A stretch of 8,170 nucleotides of DNA. Source: DASQUP01 sp035641235. GTDB taxonomy: Bacteria; Actinomycetota; CADDZG01; WHSQ01. Each line of letters starts with the position of its first letter. Position 1 is the stretch's first letter. Where the stretch lies: the NCBI GenBank assembly GCA_035641235.1, contig DASQUP010000069.1, positions 1-8,170 on the forward strand, in the 5' to 3' direction. The position numbers and the translations under genes were made by a program. The notes under the pieces are model-generated. The model did no database searches. It worked only from the letters and a program-made list of their open reading frames with translations, and was not told where the DNA came from. Shown piece by piece: positions 6,889 through 8,170 of the stretch.

Positions 6889-6930
6889 GAGACGGACGCA
6901 GCTTGGGCGTGAATCACCGGGAGGCCGTGG

Positions 6931-7173
6931 ATGTTCCCGTATTTGAGTTTCAGTGTCGTCGCCTTTGTCCTATTCGCCGGTTTTGGTTTGGGCGTGATAC
7001 TCGGATGGGGATTGCGTGACGGACGATTCCGCTTTTTCGATGGCGACGGCGGGGAGCTCATACCGCTCCCGTTCCGGGACGGCGACGGCCGCATCCGGTG
7101 GGCGCGCAAGCGCTACCGCGTGGCCGCCCGGGAGGAAAACGTCATCCCCTTCCCCAAGCGCAAAGCCTCCTAG
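6931..7173 (+). CDS. Small single-span membrane protein of unknown function
   Basis: I do not recognise this 80-residue protein. Residues 5-28 form one strongly hydrophobic helix with glycines at 17, 19, 21, 25 and 27, a spacing that allows tight helix packing. The remainder is hydrophilic and begins with RDGR. It contains two short DGDG motifs (37-40 and 50-53), each preceded by an aromatic or basic stretch. It then has a basic segment RIRWARKRYR (54-63) and ends ENVIPFPKRKAS. By the positive-inside rule the basic tail should be cytoplasmic. The ATG is preceded by GGGAGG (6919-6924) at 6-nt spacing, an excellent ribosome site, and a promoter candidate lies further upstream, so I consider it a real gene. 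It is transcribed away from the importer operon and toward the tRNA. No terminator is evident in the 143 bp before the tRNA. Confidence 0.65.
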   Translation: MFPYLSFSVVAFVLFAGFGLGVILGWGLRDGRFRFFDGDGGELIPLPFRDGDGRIRWARKRYRVAAREENVIPFPKRKAS

Positions 7174-7316
7174 AGACCTACGACCCAGGGTTTCTCGTCC
7201 CATTCGGCGGCGCTACCGACGGGTTCCTCCAGCGGCCGATCCGGACGGCAGTTCGGGGCTCCTCACACTGTTAGCCTCTAGTGCCGGTCTGCGCCACTTG
7301 GCGCGCCGGTCCCCAT

Positions 7317-7403
7317 GGGCGAGTGGTGGAATGGCAGACACGCTGGCTTCAGGTGCCAGTGCGCGATAAGCGCGTGGGGGTTCAAATCCCCCCTCGCCCA
7401 CCA
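7317..7403 (+). tRNA. tRNA-Leu (anticodon CAG)
   Basis: The gene folds as a complete class II tRNA. The acceptor stem pairs GGGCGAG (7317-7323) with CTCGCCC (7393-7399), followed by discriminator A and an encoded CCA (7401-7403). The anticodon stem pairs CTGGC (7343-7347) with GCCAG (7355-7359) around loop TTCAGGT, which puts anticodon CAG at 7350-7352 to read CUG codons. A long variable arm with GCGCG and CGCG(T) halves follows, as expected for leucine. The T arm is GGGGG, TTCAAAT, CCCCC (7376-7392). A small GCGCC/GGCGC hairpin (7291-7304) lies in the likely 5' leader. No convincing promoter was seen immediately upstream; TAGCCT at 7272-7277 is a weak -10 option. No duplicated 3' end that would mark an integrated element is visible. 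Confidence 0.97.
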
Positions 7404-7438
7404 ATTATTGGGTGTGGCTTATCTCGTTCAGGGCTGCG

Positions 7439-7475
7439 ATGGCAATCAACCGCGTTATACGCGGCTAGCTGCCAT
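7439..7475 (+). terminator. Two-tier hairpin after tRNA-Leu, possible terminator
   Basis: ATGGCA (7439-7444) pairs with TGCCAT (7470-7475). Inside it CCGCGT (7450-7455) pairs with ACGCGG (7459-7464) around loop TAT, and the two stems are separated by a 5 x 5 internal loop. Only TTT follows, so intrinsic termination would be weak. It sits 35 nt after the tRNA and upstream of the fhaA start, a logical place to end the tRNA transcript. The inner perfect palindrome could instead be a protein site. Confidence 0.35.
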
Positions 7476-7533
7476 TTCGGCCGATGCGAGGGGGCGGCCG
7501 GGACCCGGGAACGTGCACGCAGCCCAAGACGGT

Positions 7534-7550
7534 GATAATCGAGGGCTATG
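7534..7550 (+). promoter_or_regulatory. Candidate -10 element placing the fhaA transcript start at its ATG (leaderless)
   Basis: GATAAT (7534-7539), preceded by TG to give TGATAAT, ends 8 nt before the A of the fhaA ATG at 7548. That is the distance expected between a -10 element and the transcription start, so the mRNA would begin at or beside the start codon. The only Shine-Dalgarno-like bases, GAGGG (7541-7545), lie 2 nt from the ATG, too close to work normally. No convincing -35 was seen, which is common for this promoter type in actinobacteria. Confidence 0.5.
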
Positions 7551-8170
7551 GGCGTCGCCAAGAGCATCGAACAGCGCCTCGAAAACCTCGTCGAGGGATT
7601 CTTCACCAAAGTCTTCCGCTCCGGCCTCCAGCCGGTCGAGGTCGGCCGGCGCATCCTGAGGGAGATGGCGGAGAACAAGACGGTCTCCGTGAACCGTATC
7701 TACGCGCCGAACGAATTCAGGATCCTCATGGGGAGCGACGACTATTCGCGGTTTGGACCCATGGCTTCGGGACTTGAACGAGAGTTTTCAGAGCTCGTCA
7801 TCGACTCGGCCAAGGAGAACAGATGGAACCTAATGGGAATCCCGCGCATCACCTTCGTCGAAGACGAGGACTACAAGAAGGGAGAGTTTCGGGTCGAAGC
7901 GTCGCTCAAGGCGGACCCCGAGGCTGTGTCCCCGAGAGTCTCCACCAGAGCTCCTGATGCGAAAGACGCATCTTCTACGAGAGCGATCTCCGTTGATAGC
8001 GCCGAGCGAATGGGTATCTCCACGTCGGGCGCACAGTTCGTCGTGCTCGACGAGAACGGTCAGGAGAAAGAGCGCATTTCGATCACAAGTGGACCGGTCA
8101 ACATCGGGCGATTGTCGACCAATGATGTGGTTCTTTCCGACTCGAATGTCAGTCGCAGGCATGCCGAACT
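7548..8170 (+). CDS. fhaA: FhaA-type FHA-domain protein, N-terminal 207 codons (3' end outside window)
   Basis: The frame from ATG 7548 stays open to the window edge. Residues 1-118 form the DUF3662-type N-terminal domain: MGVAKSIEQRLENLVEGFF, then GLQPVEVGRRILREM (26-40), VNRIYAPNEFRILM (48-61), and ITFVEDEDYKKGEFRVEA (101-118). A low-complexity linker follows (about 120-160). The FHA phosphothreonine-binding domain starts near 162, with GPVNIGR (182-188), S190, N192 and the SDSNVSRRHAE motif (197-207) giving the conserved Gly-Arg, Ser, Asn and His residues. The rest of the FHA domain is cut off by the window. In mycobacteria FhaA is a cytoplasmic partner and substrate of the kinase PknB and binds phosphorylated MurJ to regulate peptidoglycan synthesis; a similar role is expected here. 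fhaA normally heads the fhaB-pstP-rodA-pbpA-pkn group, which should lie to the right. The start has a likely leaderless promoter and no usable ribosome site. Confidence 0.95.
   Translation, partial: MGVAKSIEQRLENLVEGFFTKVFRSGLQPVEVGRRILREMAENKTVSVNRIYAPNEFRILMGSDDYSRFGPMASGLEREFSELVIDSAKENRWNLMGIPRITFVEDEDYKKGEFRVEASLKADPEAVSPRVSTRAPDAKDASSTRAISVDSAERMGISTSGAQFVVLDENGQEKERISITSGPVNIGRLSTNDVVLSDSNVSRRHAE

Larger units (their letters stand above)
6544..6930. other. Divergent intergenic region, no convincing gene
   Basis: These 387 bp separate the minus-strand importer operon from the plus-strand small membrane protein gene. The open frames here, including the upstream extension of dppC, are rich in unusual residues such as Arg, Gly and Pro and match nothing I recognise. 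The region holds promoter candidates in both directions, a GC-rich block with overlapping self-complementary pieces at about 6668-6703 that would fall in the leader of the importer mRNA, and an imperfect palindrome at 6851-6881. Confidence 0.7.

Noticed and set aside
7317..7480. Possible integration site at the tRNA-Leu 3' end
   Set aside because: No repeat of the tRNA 3' end and no integrase gene are visible in the window.
7213..7535. Open frames on both strands through the tRNA-Leu, with peptides such as MVGEGGFEPPR and GVQIPPRPP
   Set aside because: These are the well-known false proteins made by translating a tRNA gene and its complement; the tRNA fold explains the sequence.
7830..8162. 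110-residue minus-strand frame
   Set aside because: It is antisense to the FhaA coding region, whose FHA motif is unmistakable.

Overview
The window suggests a high-GC actinobacterium. The FhaA-type gene (DUF3662-like N-terminus plus FHA domain), its neighbouring tRNA-Leu, the TTG starts, and the acidic Gly/Asp-rich linker after the lipoprotein cysteine all fit. I cannot name the genus. Codon use looks uniform, and I see no mobile element, integrase, CRISPR array or broken gene.

Bases 1-6543 hold one minus-strand operon for a complete peptide-type (Dpp/Opp family) ABC importer. In transcription order it has permease C (5554-6543), lipoprotein substrate-binding protein (3663-5459), permease B (2588-3562), ATPase D (1518-2543) and ATPase F (436-1521). 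A DUF1028-family gene follows, starts one base after the dppF stop, and runs off the left edge (434 to below 1). The binding protein captures a ligand, probably a peptide, outside the cell. The B/C permease pair moves it through the membrane and the D/F ATPase pair powers transport. The DUF1028 protein may act on the imported ligand, but that is inference. A perfect 12-bp hairpin lies between the binding-protein gene and permease B, where it could keep binding-protein mRNA more abundant than the downstream messages.

Bases 6544-6930 (387 bp) have no convincing gene and form a divergent regulatory region. It contains a promoter candidate for the importer operon on the minus strand, and a promoter candidate overlapped by an imperfect palindrome on the plus strand. 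The plus-strand promoter would serve a small single-span membrane protein of unknown function (6931-7173).

The right end has a complete tRNA-Leu(CAG) with encoded CCA (7317-7403), then a two-tier hairpin, then the start of fhaA (7548 to beyond 8170). fhaA probably begins on a leaderless mRNA. In actinobacteria fhaA usually heads the fhaA-fhaB-pstP-rodA-pbpA-pknA-pknB group that controls cell-wall growth and division, so that group is expected just beyond the right edge.

I found no clearly undescribed multi-gene system. The observations most worth a second look are the DUF1028 gene coupled to the transporter, the hairpin after the binding-protein gene, the leaderless fhaA start and the small membrane protein.
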